DNA from: Agrococcus sp.
GTDB taxonomy: Bacteria > Actinomycetota > Actinomycetes > Actinomycetales > Microbacteriaceae
DNA length: 38,058 nt
Direction: 5' to 3'
Assembly: GCA_031179215.1 (NCBI GenBank)
Contig: JAPSIA010000004.1
Location: 1-38,058, forward strand
This document shows, piece by piece, positions 24,841-32,035 of this stretch. A model generated the notes under the pieces. The model did no database searches, was not told the origin of the DNA, and was given only the letters and a program-made list of their open reading frames with translations. Made by a program: the position numbers and the translations under genes. Positions within the stretch are counted from its first letter, which is position 1; each line of letters begins with the position of its first letter.

Positions 24841-24913
24841 GTGGGTATAGCTCAGTTGGTAGAGCGCCTGGTTGTGGTCTAGGAGGTCGCGGGTTCAAGC
24901 CCCGTTACTCACC
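24841..24913 (+). tRNA. tRNA-His (anticodon GTG)
   Basis: A 73-nt cloverleaf: acceptor GTGGGTA (24841-24847) with TACTCAC (24906-24912), D arm AGCTCAGTTGGTAGAGC, anticodon loop TTGTGGT giving GTG, T arm GCGGGTTCAAGCCCCGT. The base before it (G at 24840) can pair with the discriminator C (24913), the encoded G-1 that histidyl-tRNA synthetase requires. CCA is not encoded. The last 19 bases overlap the 3' end of the convergent DUF3253 gene. Confidence 0.95.
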
Positions 24914-25206
24914 CCGACAGAAGGCCCGGAGGGATCCTCCGGGCCTTCTCGCGTCTCCGAGCGGCGGATGCGGATCGGCCCGCGCGCGAGCGCGGGGTCG
25001 ACGACCTCGCCGCGCTGGGTGACGACCACCTCGCCGCGAGCGACGAGTCGCGCCGCCGCGGCGCGCGCCGCATCCATGCGCGGGCGCCACTGCGCCTCGT
25101 CGTCGCCGGCGACCCGGCGCGCCGCATCGCTCGGGCAGATCGTCGCTCCAGGGCGGCGGGCGGCGAGCAGCGCGAGGATCGCTGCCTCCATGGGGTCATC
25201 GGTCAT
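24895..25206 (-). CDS. DUF3253 protein; 3' end overlaps tRNA-His antisense
   Basis: The 103-residue protein holds a DUF3253 domain over about residues 5-80: EAAILALLAARRPGATICPSDAARRV, then MDAARAAAARLVARGEVVVTQRGEVVDP and ARGPIRIRR. It looks like a winged-helix-type fold; function unknown. After RIRRSE the frame continues for about 20 residues (EGPEDPSGPSVGVSNGA) that are simply the antisense of the tRNA-His terminator and the 3' part of the tRNA, with the TGA inside the T arm at 24895-24897. The start is the ATG at 25204-25206; another ATG lies five codons in. No Shine-Dalgarno is obvious. Confidence 0.78.
   Translation of the reverse strand: MTDDPMEAAILALLAARRPGATICPSDAARRVAGDDEAQWRPRMDAARAAAARLVARGEVVVTQRGEVVDPALARGPIRIRRSETREGPEDPSGPSVGVSNGA
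24919..24949 (+). terminator. tRNA-His terminator hairpin
   Basis: A 14-bp perfect stem (24919-24932 with 24936-24949) with a 3-nt loop, 5 bases after the tRNA. It lies inside the coding 3' end of the DUF3253 gene. Confidence 0.85.
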
Positions 25207-25309
25207 GCGGCCATCCTCGCGCGGCGGGCGCTCGCGCGCACCCGTCTCGCTGCGCCTCGGCCCTTCCTGGCTGCCGCGCGTGTCCGCCGAGCACCGCCGG
25301 GCCCGTCCG

Positions 25310-25315
25310 TAGGCT
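25310..25315 (+). promoter_or_regulatory. Putative leaderless -10 box for the asparagine-synthetase-like gene
   Basis: TAGGCT, 6-nt spacer (GGCGGC), then GTG at 25322 (directly followed by a second GTG). No ribosome site is visible. Confidence 0.58.
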
Positions 25316-25321
25316 GGCGGC

Positions 25322-27103
25322 GTGGTGAACTCGCTCGTCGTCGTGCATGACCGCTCCGCCGGTCGCACGCTCGGCGGCTGGCTCGACGCGCACGCGAGTC
25401 CCGCCTCCGAGCGCCGCACGGTCGAGCTCGACCGCAGGCGCAGCCTCACGATCGTCAGCCGCGACGTCGACCGGAGCGTGCGGGGCGGCACCTACTTCCG
25501 CGGCACCGCGCTCTCGCCCGAGCACCGGGCGATCGCCTTCGGCGTCGACGGCTGGCTGCAGCTGCCGCGGCCGCTCGACGAGCACGGGGTCGCCGGCGAG
25601 TTCCTGCTCGTCGCCTGGGATCGCCACCGCGTGCGCCTTCGGCACGACGCCTTCGGCAGCGCCGCGCTCATGCACACCGCCGGCCCCGGCTTCGTCGCGG
25701 CATCCGACTCGCTGCTCGTGCTCGACGACCTGCGCCGCGCGTTCGGGCTGCGGTCGACGCCGCACCGCGAGGCGCTGCTGGCCCGGTCGGTGCTCAACAG
25801 CGTCGCGGCGCAGCAGCTCTCGCCCGGCACCCTCATCCGCGAGATCGAGTGGGTCCCCGCGGGGCAGGGCCTCGAGATCCGGCTCGGCCTGCGCACGAGC
25901 GCTCGGGTCGACGGCGAGCCCCTCGCCGAGCGCATCGTCGACGGCGACGCCGAGCCGGAGCGGGCGCTGCGCTCGGCCGCCGGCTTCGTCGCGGGCGCCA
26001 CCGCCGCCCTCGCGGAGATCCCGGGATGGTGGACGGATCTGCAGCTCTCCGGCGGCTACGACTCGCGCGTCATCCTCGCGGGCGCGCTGCGCAGCGGCGC
26101 GATCGAGGGCATCCACGTGAGCTCGTCCTCGACCGTGGCGGCGCAAGCGGAGGACCACCGCATCGCGACGCTGCTCGCCGAGCGCTTCGGCTTCCCGCTC
26201 AACGAGCAGCCCGCCGCCGGCGAGCCGCTCGACCTCGGCGTGAACCCGGTCGCGATCTGGGCCGCGAGCCTGCTGGGCATCTACGACCGGCTCATGCCGT
26301 GGACGTCGGTGCGGAAGGCTCCGCGCGAGCTGACCCTCACCGGGCTCGGCGCGGGTGTCCTCAAGGGCGGCTGGGGCTGGACGGACCTCGAGGGCATGCT
26401 CGCCGGGCTGGAGGTCGAGCCCGCCGTGCTCGCCGCGCTCCGCGCACAGCTCGCCGAGGGGATGCGGGCGATCGGAGCCGATCCCGCGTGGTCCGATGCC
26501 TCCGAGCTGCACTACGCCGGCTACCGCAACGGCCTCCACGGCGCGGGCCACATCGCGCTGCACATGACGGGGGTGCGCCTGCTGCAGCAGCTCCCCCTCG
26601 CGATCGTGGGGCACCGCCGCAGCGACGACCGGCCGCCGCGCCAGGATCGGGCGTCGGCGGCCTTCGACGACCGCGTGCGCGGCATCACGGACCTCTTGGC
26701 GCTGCTGCACCGCGAGGCCGCGCTCATGCCGTTCGAAGGCGCGGGCCGATCCCTCGACGCGGCGTCGCTCGACCGCCGCCTCGCGGCGCTCGGCGGCCCG
26801 CTCGACGACGCCGAGGCAGCGCCGGCTCGGCTGCTCGGCTCGCCCGACGACGTGCCCGCGGGGCCGGCGGCGCTCGGCGACGCGGTCGCGGCGCGGCGGG
26901 GCTTCGACATCGAGCTCACCCCGGACGCGATCCTCGCCGCCGCCGAGCCGGGCCTCGAGGCGATCGACGACGCGGTCGTGCGCGAGGCCTACCGCGCGCA
27001 GCTCGCCCACGCACGGTGGAAGCTCATCACGAAGGGCCTCCCGCCGCAGCACGCCGGCTACTCGACGCCGCGATCGCTCGGGCTGCTGCTGTTCGCGCGG
27101 TGA
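25322..27103 (+). CDS. Asparagine-synthetase-like protein without glutaminase cysteine
   Basis: The 593-residue protein resembles class-B asparagine synthetases in layout. An N-terminal Ntn-like half has GVDGWLQLPRP, GEFLLVAWDRHRVRLRHDAFGSAALMH and FVAASDSLLVL. An ATP-pyrophosphatase half follows with the PP-loop LSGGYDSRVILA at residues 242-253, then DHRIATLLAERFGFPL. The catalytic Cys2 of glutamine-dependent enzymes is missing (the start reads MVNS), so glutamine hydrolysis is unlikely. Relatives with this form include beta-lactam synthetase and lasso-peptide cyclases, but no peptide or biosynthetic partner is nearby, so I leave the product open: an amide- or lactam-forming or adenylating enzyme. 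It converges on the siderophore-interacting gene with a 7-bp hairpin between. Confidence 0.75.
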   Translation: MVNSLVVVHDRSAGRTLGGWLDAHASPASERRTVELDRRRSLTIVSRDVDRSVRGGTYFRGTALSPEHRAIAFGVDGWLQLPRPLDEHGVAGEFLLVAWDRHRVRLRHDAFGSAALMHTAGPGFVAASDSLLVLDDLRRAFGLRSTPHREALLARSVLNSVAAQQLSPGTLIREIEWVPAGQGLEIRLGLRTSARVDGEPLAERIVDGDAEPERALRSAAGFVAGATAALAEIPGWWTDLQLSGGYDSRVILAGALRSGAIEGIHVSSSSTVAAQAEDHRIATLLAERFGFPLNEQPAAGEPLDLGVNPVAIWAASLLGIYDRLMPWTSVRKAPRELTLTGLGAGVLKGGWGWTDLEGMLAGLEVEPAVLAALRAQLAEGMRAIGADPAWSDASELHYAGYRNGLHGAGHIALHMTGVRLLQQLPLAIVGHRRSDDRPPRQDRASAAFDDRVRGITDLLALLHREAALMPFEGAGRSLDAASLDRRLAALGGPLDDAEAAPARLLGSPDDVPAGPAALGDAVAARRGFDIELTPDAILAAAEPGLEAIDDAVVREAYRAQLAHARWKLITKGLPPQHAGYSTPRSLGLLLFAR

Positions 27104-27121
27104 GCGGCGCCTGCGCGCCGC
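27104..27121. terminator. Hairpin between convergent genes
   Basis: A 7-bp perfect GC stem (27104-27110 with 27115-27121) with a 4-nt loop fills the 22-bp gap between the asparagine-synthetase-like stop and the stop of the siderophore-interacting gene. Confidence 0.6.
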
Positions 27122-27125
27122 GGGC

Positions 27126-27974
27126 TCAGCTCGCGACGCGCTCCGGCGGCAGGATCTGCCCGACCGGATCGCGCTTCTCGGCCTGGAAGCGGTCCTCGGT
27201 GCGGCCGAGCGCCCAGTAGCCCGACAGCGAGACCTGCCCGCGCTCGAGGCCGCGCCGACCGAACAGCTCGTCGCGCATCGCCTTCATCGACTCGCGCTCG
27301 CCGTGCACGAAGGCCTGCACGCGCCCCGCCGGGAACGACAGCTGCGCGACCGTCTCGGCGAGCAGCCGCACGCTGCCGTGGCTCGGCTCGCCGCGGTGCA
27401 GCCACCGCACCTCGACCCCCGTCGGCGCGTCGATCGCGATCTCCTCCGAGGCATCCCGCACCTCGACGAGCGCGACGCCCCGCGCGTGCGCGGGCAGCGC
27501 CTCGATCGCGCGCGAGATGGCGGGCAGCGCCGACTCGTCGCCGGCGAACAGGTGCCAGTCGGCGCTCGGGTCGGGCGCGAAGCCGCCGCCGGGGCCGTGC
27601 AGGGCGATGCGCTCCCCCGGCTGCGCGCGCGCCGCCCAGGGGCCCGCGACCCCCTCGTCGCCGTGCACGACGAAGTCGATCGCGATGGAGTCGTGGTGCA
27701 CCTCGCGCACGGTGTAGGTGCGCGTGACCGGCCTGTCGTCGGGATCGAGCGACTCGCGCAGCGCCGCGAGGTCGTACGGCGGCTCGAGGCCGAGCTCCGG
27801 CTTGACGAACAGCAGCTTCACGTAGGCGTCCGTGCACGCGTTGGGCTCGAACGTCGCGAAGCCGCCGCCGCCGAGCCGCACGCGCACGAGGCTCGGCGCG
27901 ATGCGCTCGGTGCCGAGCACCTCGAGCACGTGCTGCGGGCGGGACGGACGCGCGGGTCGCTCGGCGATGCTCAT
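27126..27974 (-). CDS. Siderophore-interacting protein (ferric-siderophore reductase family)
   Basis: The 282-residue flavoprotein belongs to the SIP/ViuB family, which reduces ferric siderophores in the cytoplasm to release iron. It has an FAD-binding beta-barrel domain with RTYTVR (residues 85-90) and VHGDEGVAGPWAARAQPGERIALHGPGG. The second, nucleotide-binding-like domain has WHLFAGDESALPAISRAIEALP, EVRWLHRG, AFVHGERESMKAMRDELF and the C-terminal GYWALGRTEDRFQAEKR, a family hallmark. No siderophore synthesis or uptake genes are adjacent. TAGCGT (27984-27989) lies 9 nt before the ATG. Confidence 0.93.
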   Translation of the reverse strand: MSIAERPARPSRPQHVLEVLGTERIAPSLVRVRLGGGGFATFEPNACTDAYVKLLFVKPELGLEPPYDLAALRESLDPDDRPVTRTYTVREVHHDSIAIDFVVHGDEGVAGPWAARAQPGERIALHGPGGGFAPDPSADWHLFAGDESALPAISRAIEALPAHARGVALVEVRDASEEIAIDAPTGVEVRWLHRGEPSHGSVRLLAETVAQLSFPAGRVQAFVHGERESMKAMRDELFGRRGLERGQVSLSGYWALGRTEDRFQAEKRDPVGQILPPERVAS

Positions 27975-27983
27975 GGTGCTTCG

Positions 27984-27989
27984 ACGCTA
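27984..27989 (-). promoter_or_regulatory. Putative -10 box for the siderophore-interacting gene
   Basis: TAGCGT on minus, 9 nt before the ATG at 27974. No DtxR/IdeR-type iron box was recognised in the 85-bp divergent region. Confidence 0.5.
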
Positions 27990-28024
27990 GCAGCGGGTGA
28001 GGATGCCCTCAGTCGGCGTCGCGG

Positions 28025-28030
28025 TATCGT
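28025..28030 (+). promoter_or_regulatory. Putative -10 box for the metallopeptidase gene
   Basis: TATCGT, 29 nt before the ATG at 28060, leaving a leader with a GGGAGGGG ribosome site. Confidence 0.5.
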
Positions 28031-28059
28031 CGCCGTGGCGGATCGACGGGAGGGGCGGC

Positions 28060-28404
28060 ATGGTCGAGCTCGACGCCGCTGCCTTCGAGCGGCTCGTGAC
28101 CGAGGTGCTCGACGAGCTGCCCGACGAGATGGTCGAGGGGCTCGACAACGTCGTCTTCCTCGTCGAGGACGAGCACCCCGACGAGGATCTGCTCGGCCTC
28201 TACGAGGGCGTCGCCATCACCGACCGCGGGCACTACGGCTTCGGCGAGCTGCCGGATCGCATCATGGTCTACCGCGTGCCGCATCTCGAGGGCGCCGACT
28301 CGCTCGAGGAGCTGCGGGCGGAGGTGCGCACGACGCTCGTGCACGAGATCGCGCACTTCTTCGGGATCGACGACGCGCAGCTCCACGAGCTCGGCTGGGC
28401 CTAG
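28060..28404 (+). CDS. Minimal zinc metallopeptidase (zincin family, formerly DUF1025)
   Basis: The 114-residue acidic protein is a member of the very small zincin-like family. The zinc motif is HEIAHFFGIDD at residues 95-105, with His95, Glu96, His99 and Asp104 as the likely third ligand region. The rest is a short alpha/beta scaffold (FERLVTEVLDELPDEMVEGLDNVVFLVED, LLGLYEGVAITDRG, DRIMVYRVPHLEG). Whether it cleaves peptides is not known for most members. The start at 28060 has GGGAGGGG upstream; the frame opens 63 bp earlier over the promoter. The TAG stop shares CTAG with the convergent kinase gene. Confidence 0.92.
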   Translation: MVELDAAAFERLVTEVLDELPDEMVEGLDNVVFLVEDEHPDEDLLGLYEGVAITDRGHYGFGELPDRIMVYRVPHLEGADSLEELRAEVRTTLVHEIAHFFGIDDAQLHELGWA

Positions 28405-28880
28405 CTGCTGGGCGACGTCGACCGCACCTCGTCCGCGAGCGCCGCGGGATCGTTCGCGGCGATGTGCGCATCCTCCTGCTCGCGCCACAGGGTCCACCAC
28501 GAGTCGTCGCCGTCGCGTCCGAGGGCGCGCGCTCGACGCACGGGCTCCGGCGCCTCGAGCCAGATGGCGAGGCTCGCGTGCTCACGCGAGGCGATCGTGA
28601 GCGAGCCGCAGCCCTCGACGATGAGCGGCGCGCCGGGCTCCGCGGCGTCCTCGACGCCCCAGTCGCCGACCGCCCAGTCCCAGCGACGCCAGCGCGCGGG
28701 CCGACCCGCCGCGAGCGGCGCGAGGATGCCCCGCTCGAGCAGCCGCGACCCGGTCGCTAGCCCGTGCCAGCCGGCGTAGAGGTCGTCCATGTGGATCACG
28801 CGCGCGCCGGTCTCGGCCGCGAGCTGCGCTGCGAGCCGGGTCTTGCCGGCGCCCGAGCGCCCGTCGATGATCGTGATCAC
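28401..28880 (-). CDS. P-loop nucleoside/uridine kinase-like protein in the thiamine-uptake operon
   Basis: The 159-residue protein is a small P-loop kinase. Walker A is GRSGAGKT at residues 7-14. The sequence continues with VIHMDDLYAGWHGLATGSRLL (acidic substrate-binding segment as in uridine kinases), WDWAVGDWG, LIVEGCGSLT as Walker B-like strand, and RARALGRDGDDSWWTLWREQEDAHIA as the lid/arginine region. The substrate is unknown. The GTG start overlaps the ykoC stop (GTGA), so it is the last gene of a TPP-riboswitch operon, which makes a vitamin-precursor kinase thinkable. The same family also occurs outside thiamine loci, as far as I recall, so this is inference only. Confidence 0.82.
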   Translation of the reverse strand: MITIIDGRSGAGKTRLAAQLAAETGARVIHMDDLYAGWHGLATGSRLLERGILAPLAAGRPARWRRWDWAVGDWGVEDAAEPGAPLIVEGCGSLTIASREHASLAIWLEAPEPVRRARALGRDGDDSWWTLWREQEDAHIAANDPAALADEVRSTSPSS

Positions 28881-29662
28881 CGCACGCCCTCCCACAGCGG
28901 CCGGAAGGAGCCCGTCGCGAGGGAGGTGCCGATCGCGAGCGCGACGACTGCGAAGGTGACGACGAGCAGCACGAGATCCGCGCGGCCGAGCGTCGAGGGC
29001 CTCGCCCACGTGCGCTGCGGCCCGCCGAAGCCTCGCGCCTCCATCGCCGTCGCGAGCGTGCCGCCGCGCCGCAGGGCCACGACGAGCAGCGCGAACGCGG
29101 CCTGCAGCGCTCGGCGCACGGCGCCCGTGTCGCCGAGGCCCCGCGCGCGCCGCGCGAGCGCGATCTGCCGCCAGTCCTCCCCCAGCACGCCGAACAGGCG
29201 CACGCCGGCGAGCGCAGCGAGCACGAAGCGGTGCGGGAGCCGCGCAACTTGCGCGAGGCCGTCGGCGAGCCGGGTCGGGTCGAGGCCGGCGAGCCCGACG
29301 AGGATCGGGACGCCGATCGCGAGCACGCGCAGGCCGATCGCAGCCGCGAGCTCGACGGAGCGGTCGCTCACGATCGCGAGCCAGAGCTCGGCATGGATGC
29401 GCCCGCCGGGCTCGGCGTAGAGCAGCATGCTGACCGCCGAGAGCGGCGCCGCGAGCAGCAGCGGCCACGAGCGGCGCAGCACGGTGCGCGGGCCGATGCC
29501 GGCCGCGCCGAGCACCGCGAGCCACGCGCCGAGCGCGACCGCGGCCGTCACGAGGTCGATCGTGAGCAGCATCGGCACGGAGTACAGCACCGCCGCGGCG
29601 AACGGCGTGACGGGGTTGACGCGATCGAGCGCCGTCGGCCGCGAGGGCGCTCGAGACCTCAC
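28877..29662 (-). CDS. ykoC: ECF transporter transmembrane component (EcfT/CbiQ type), YkoC
   Basis: The 261-residue membrane protein is the energy-coupling T component. Hydrophobic helices at the N-terminal half (PFAAAVLYSVPMLLTIDLVTAAVALGAWLAVLG, SWPLLLAAPLSAVSMLLY) are followed by RVLAIGVPILVGLAGLDPTRLADGLAQVARLPHRFVLAALAG. The coupling helices have the Ala-Arg-Gly signatures ALARRARGLGD and ATAMEARGFGG that grip the two ATPases. The GTG start overlaps the ykoD stop and its stop overlaps the kinase start, both as GTGA. YkoC is assigned from the riboswitch and gene order. Confidence 0.88.
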   Translation of the reverse strand: MRSRAPSRPTALDRVNPVTPFAAAVLYSVPMLLTIDLVTAAVALGAWLAVLGAAGIGPRTVLRRSWPLLLAAPLSAVSMLLYAEPGGRIHAELWLAIVSDRSVELAAAIGLRVLAIGVPILVGLAGLDPTRLADGLAQVARLPHRFVLAALAGVRLFGVLGEDWRQIALARRARGLGDTGAVRRALQAAFALLVVALRRGGTLATAMEARGFGGPQRTWARPSTLGRADLVLLVVTFAVVALAIGTSLATGSFRPLWEGVR

Positions 29663-31119
29663 GGCGCCCCCAGCCGCAGCCTGCGGTCGCCGAGCACGCG
29701 CTCGACGTCGGCATCGTGCGTGACGGCGACGACGGCGCAGCCGCGCTCGTCGACGAGCGCCGCGATGAGTCGCACGAGCTCCTGCCACGTGCGGCGGTCC
29801 TGCCCGAAGGTCGGCTCGTCGAGCACCATGATGCGCGGCGCCGGGGCGAGCACCGTCGCGACCGAGAGCCGCCGCTGCTCGCCGCCCGAGAGCGTGAACG
29901 GGTTCGCGTCGGCGAGCGCGTCGAGCCGGAGCGCGGCGAGCAGCTCGTCGACGCGGCGCTCGATGTCAGCGCGGGGCAGCCCCTGCGCCCGCAGCCCCGC
30001 CGCGACCTCGTCGCGCACGCGCGAGGCGACGAACTGGTGCTCGGGCTGCTGGAAGACCGTGCCGATCCGGGTCGCGAGCTGCTTCGGGCGCCAGCGCAGC
30101 GGATCGGCCTCGCGCAGGGGCGAGGTGCCGGAGCCCGGTGCCCGCAGCGCCTCGGTCGCGCGCACGCGCCCCTCGACCGCGGGCATGAGTCCCGCGAGCG
30201 TGAGCGCGAGCGTCGACTTGCCCGCCCCGTTGGGGCCCGTGACGACGAGCGCCTCCCCCGCGCGCACCTCGAGCGAGACAGCCTCGTGCACGGGCACGCC
30301 GCCGCGGCCCGCGCGCACGCCGTCGAGCGCGAGCAGCGGCCCGCCCGCTCGCCTCGCCCCGCGCGGCACCTCGACGGGAAGTCCTGGCACCCACACGCCG
30401 CCCGCCGCGAGCTCGTCCCGGTGGGCGTCGAGCACGGCCGAAGGCGCGCCGTCGGCGACGGCGCCGCCGCCGGGCGCGAGCACGACGACGCGGTCGACGA
30501 CGGGCAGCCACGTCTCGACGCGGTGCTCGACGACGACGAGCGTCGCCCCCGTCTCCCGCGCGACGCGAGCCACGGCATCCCGCACCTCGAGCACGCCCGC
30601 CGGGTCGAGGTTCGCGGTCGGCTCGTCGAGCAGGATGAGCCCCGGCCGCATCGCGATGGCGCCGGCGAGCGCGAGCCGCTGCCGCTGCCCGCCAGAGAGC
30701 GCCGCGGTGGAGCGGTCGAGGTCGACGTCGAGCCCGACCGCGTCGAGCGCGTGCCGCACGCGCGGCCAGATCTCCGCCCTCGGCACCGCGAGGTTCTCGC
30801 AGCCGAAGGCGACGTCGTCGCCGACCCGCTCCATGATCGTGTTCGCCTGCGGATCCTGCAGCACGAGGCCAGCGATGCCGCGGCGGCTCGAGGGGTGCGC
30901 GTCGTCGACGCGGAGCTCGCCCGACTCGTCGCCCTCCTCCTCGCCGCCGAGCACGCCGGCGAGCGCCGACAGGAGCGTCGACTTGCCGGCGCCGGAGGGC
31001 CCGAGCAGCAGCACGCGCTCGCCGGGCTCGACGTCGAGGTCGAGCCCGGCGACGGCGGGCGCGTCGCGGCCCGCGTGCTGCCAGCCCCAGTCGCGCGCGC
31101 GGATGCGCGATCCGGTCAC
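29659..31119 (-). CDS. ykoD: ECF transporter fused double ATPase, YkoD
   Basis: The 486-residue protein has two ABC ATPase domains in one chain. Domain 1: Walker A GPSGAGKST (40-48), QDPQANTIMERVGDDVAFG, LSGGQRQRLALAGAIAM, LDEPTANLDP. Domain 2: GPNGAGKST (295-303), QQPEHQFVASRVRDEVAAGL, LSGGEQRRLSVATVL, LDEPTFGQDRRTW. The Q-loop variants and the FGQD D-loop are typical of ECF vitamin transporters. It powers uptake through YkoC and YkoE. The GTG start overlaps the ykoE stop as GTGA. Confidence 0.92.
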   Translation of the reverse strand: MTGSRIRARDWGWQHAGRDAPAVAGLDLDVEPGERVLLLGPSGAGKSTLLSALAGVLGGEEEGDESGELRVDDAHPSSRRGIAGLVLQDPQANTIMERVGDDVAFGCENLAVPRAEIWPRVRHALDAVGLDVDLDRSTAALSGGQRQRLALAGAIAMRPGLILLDEPTANLDPAGVLEVRDAVARVARETGATLVVVEHRVETWLPVVDRVVVLAPGGGAVADGAPSAVLDAHRDELAAGGVWVPGLPVEVPRGARRAGGPLLALDGVRAGRGGVPVHEAVSLEVRAGEALVVTGPNGAGKSTLALTLAGLMPAVEGRVRATEALRAPGSGTSPLREADPLRWRPKQLATRIGTVFQQPEHQFVASRVRDEVAAGLRAQGLPRADIERRVDELLAALRLDALADANPFTLSGGEQRRLSVATVLAPAPRIMVLDEPTFGQDRRTWQELVRLIAALVDERGCAVVAVTHDADVERVLGDRRLRLGAP

Positions 31120-31730
31120 CGGCGCCGCGCGCGCCCCGAGGCGAAGCGGTCGAGCACGCCCGTCGCGGCGAGCGCGCGCGTGAGCAGCCAGCCGAGCAGG
31201 CCCGCGAGCACGGCGCCGGAGGCGACGACGCACGCGAGGTAGATCGCGAGGAACTCGCCGCTCATCGCGAGGTTGCCGGAGGTGAACAGCTCGAGCGTCC
31301 ACGCCGCGACGGCCGCGCCGATGCCGGCGAGCACCGCGACGAGCGGGCCGAAGCGACGGTAGGCGAACAGCAGGAAGACGAGCTCGGCGCCGAGGCCCTG
31401 CGCGATGCCGGAGTAGACGGTCTCGATCGCCCACTGGCTGCCGAGCAGCATCGAGACGACCGAGGCGAGCACCTCGACGAAGAGCGCGGCGCCGGGCTTG
31501 CGGATGATGAGGCCGCCCAGCACGCCGCCGATGAGCCAGATGCCGACGGCGATGCCGCCGAAGCCCGGCGTGAGCGCGTCCATCGCGCTGAACCAGACGT
31601 AGCCGACGCCGTTCCAGAGCACGAACAGGAGGCCGGTGGCCACGCCGAGCACGGCGGCGACGACGATGTCGACGACGCGCCAGCGGCTCGAGCGGCGCGC
31701 GGGCGCGACGGATGGGGCAGTTGCGGTCAT
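31116..31730 (-). CDS. ykoE: ECF transporter substrate-binding (S) component, YkoE
   Basis: The 204-residue membrane protein is the S component that binds the substrate, thiamine or its pyrimidine precursor HMP. It has about five or six helices: IVVAAVLGVATGLLFVLWNGVGY, then GGIAVGIWLIGGVLGGLIIRKPGAALFVEVLASVVSMLLGSQW, AQGLGAELVFLLFAYRRFG, and two further helices. The W-N-G-V-G and R-K-P-G-A-A segments match the YkoE family. I start at the ATG at 31728-31730 (AAGG upstream); an ATG at 31787 lies in the riboswitch aptamer and is not a start. TPP-dependent control follows from the riboswitch. Confidence 0.92.
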   Translation of the reverse strand: MTATAPSVAPARRSSRWRVVDIVVAAVLGVATGLLFVLWNGVGYVWFSAMDALTPGFGGIAVGIWLIGGVLGGLIIRKPGAALFVEVLASVVSMLLGSQWAIETVYSGIAQGLGAELVFLLFAYRRFGPLVAVLAGIGAAVAAWTLELFTSGNLAMSGEFLAIYLACVVASGAVLAGLLGWLLTRALAATGVLDRFASGRARRR

Positions 31731-31768
31731 GAGGTGCCTTCCACTCGGTGTGATGGCACGGGCGATGG

Positions 31769-31857
31769 TGTCTCCCTGCGCTGGCATGATCCAGATCAGG
31801 TTCGACGGTCGAAGGCTTCGGCCTTCCTCTCAGCCCGGCGCACCGGACTCCCGTGTC
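31769..31857 (-). promoter_or_regulatory. TPP riboswitch aptamer (THI element)
   Basis: On the minus strand the conserved TPP-aptamer blocks appear in order: CTGAGAG (31827-31833), CCTGATCTGG (31791-31800), ATGCCAGCG (31779-31787) and AGGGA (31773-31777). The aptamer ends about 40 nt before the ykoE ATG. No clear T-tract terminator is visible in that gap, and the AAGG ribosome site lies at its end, so translation control is more likely than termination. Confidence 0.93.
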
Positions 31858-31863
31858 TCGGGC

Positions 31864-31869
31864 AGTCTA
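31864..31869 (-). promoter_or_regulatory. Putative -10 box for the ykoEDC operon
   Basis: TAGACT on minus, with the TPP aptamer beginning about 6-7 nt downstream, so the transcript would start at the aptamer's 5' edge. Confidence 0.6.
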
Positions 31870-32023
31870 GCCCGGCCGCGGGCCGTCCGGCGCCTCCTGC
31901 CCGCATCTGCCCCGCGATTCCGCTTCCCGACCTGCCGCTCGCCCGGCGGACCCCGCTCCCCCGATCGGACCCGAGCCCCGGGGTCCGCGTGGCGGATCGA
32001 GGTCCGCTCGCCCGCCGGGGACG

Positions 32024-32029
32024 TAGGCT
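32024..32029 (+). promoter_or_regulatory. Putative leaderless -10 box for the SGNH hydrolase gene
   Basis: TAGGCT, 6-nt spacer (TGTGCG), then GTG at 32036; no ribosome site. Confidence 0.6.
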
Positions 32030-32035
32030 TGTGCG

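Noticed and set aside
25207-25491. 5' extension of the DUF3253 gene
   Set aside because: It would overlap the promoter and start of the asparagine-synthetase-like gene on the other strand and has no family similarity.
27975-28059. Iron box (DtxR/IdeR) in front of the siderophore-interacting gene
   Set aside because: No TTAGGTTAGG-type palindrome can be seen in the 85-bp region.
31731-31787. Longer start for ykoE at the ATG at 31787
   Set aside because: That ATG is part of the conserved ATGCCAGCG block of the TPP aptamer.
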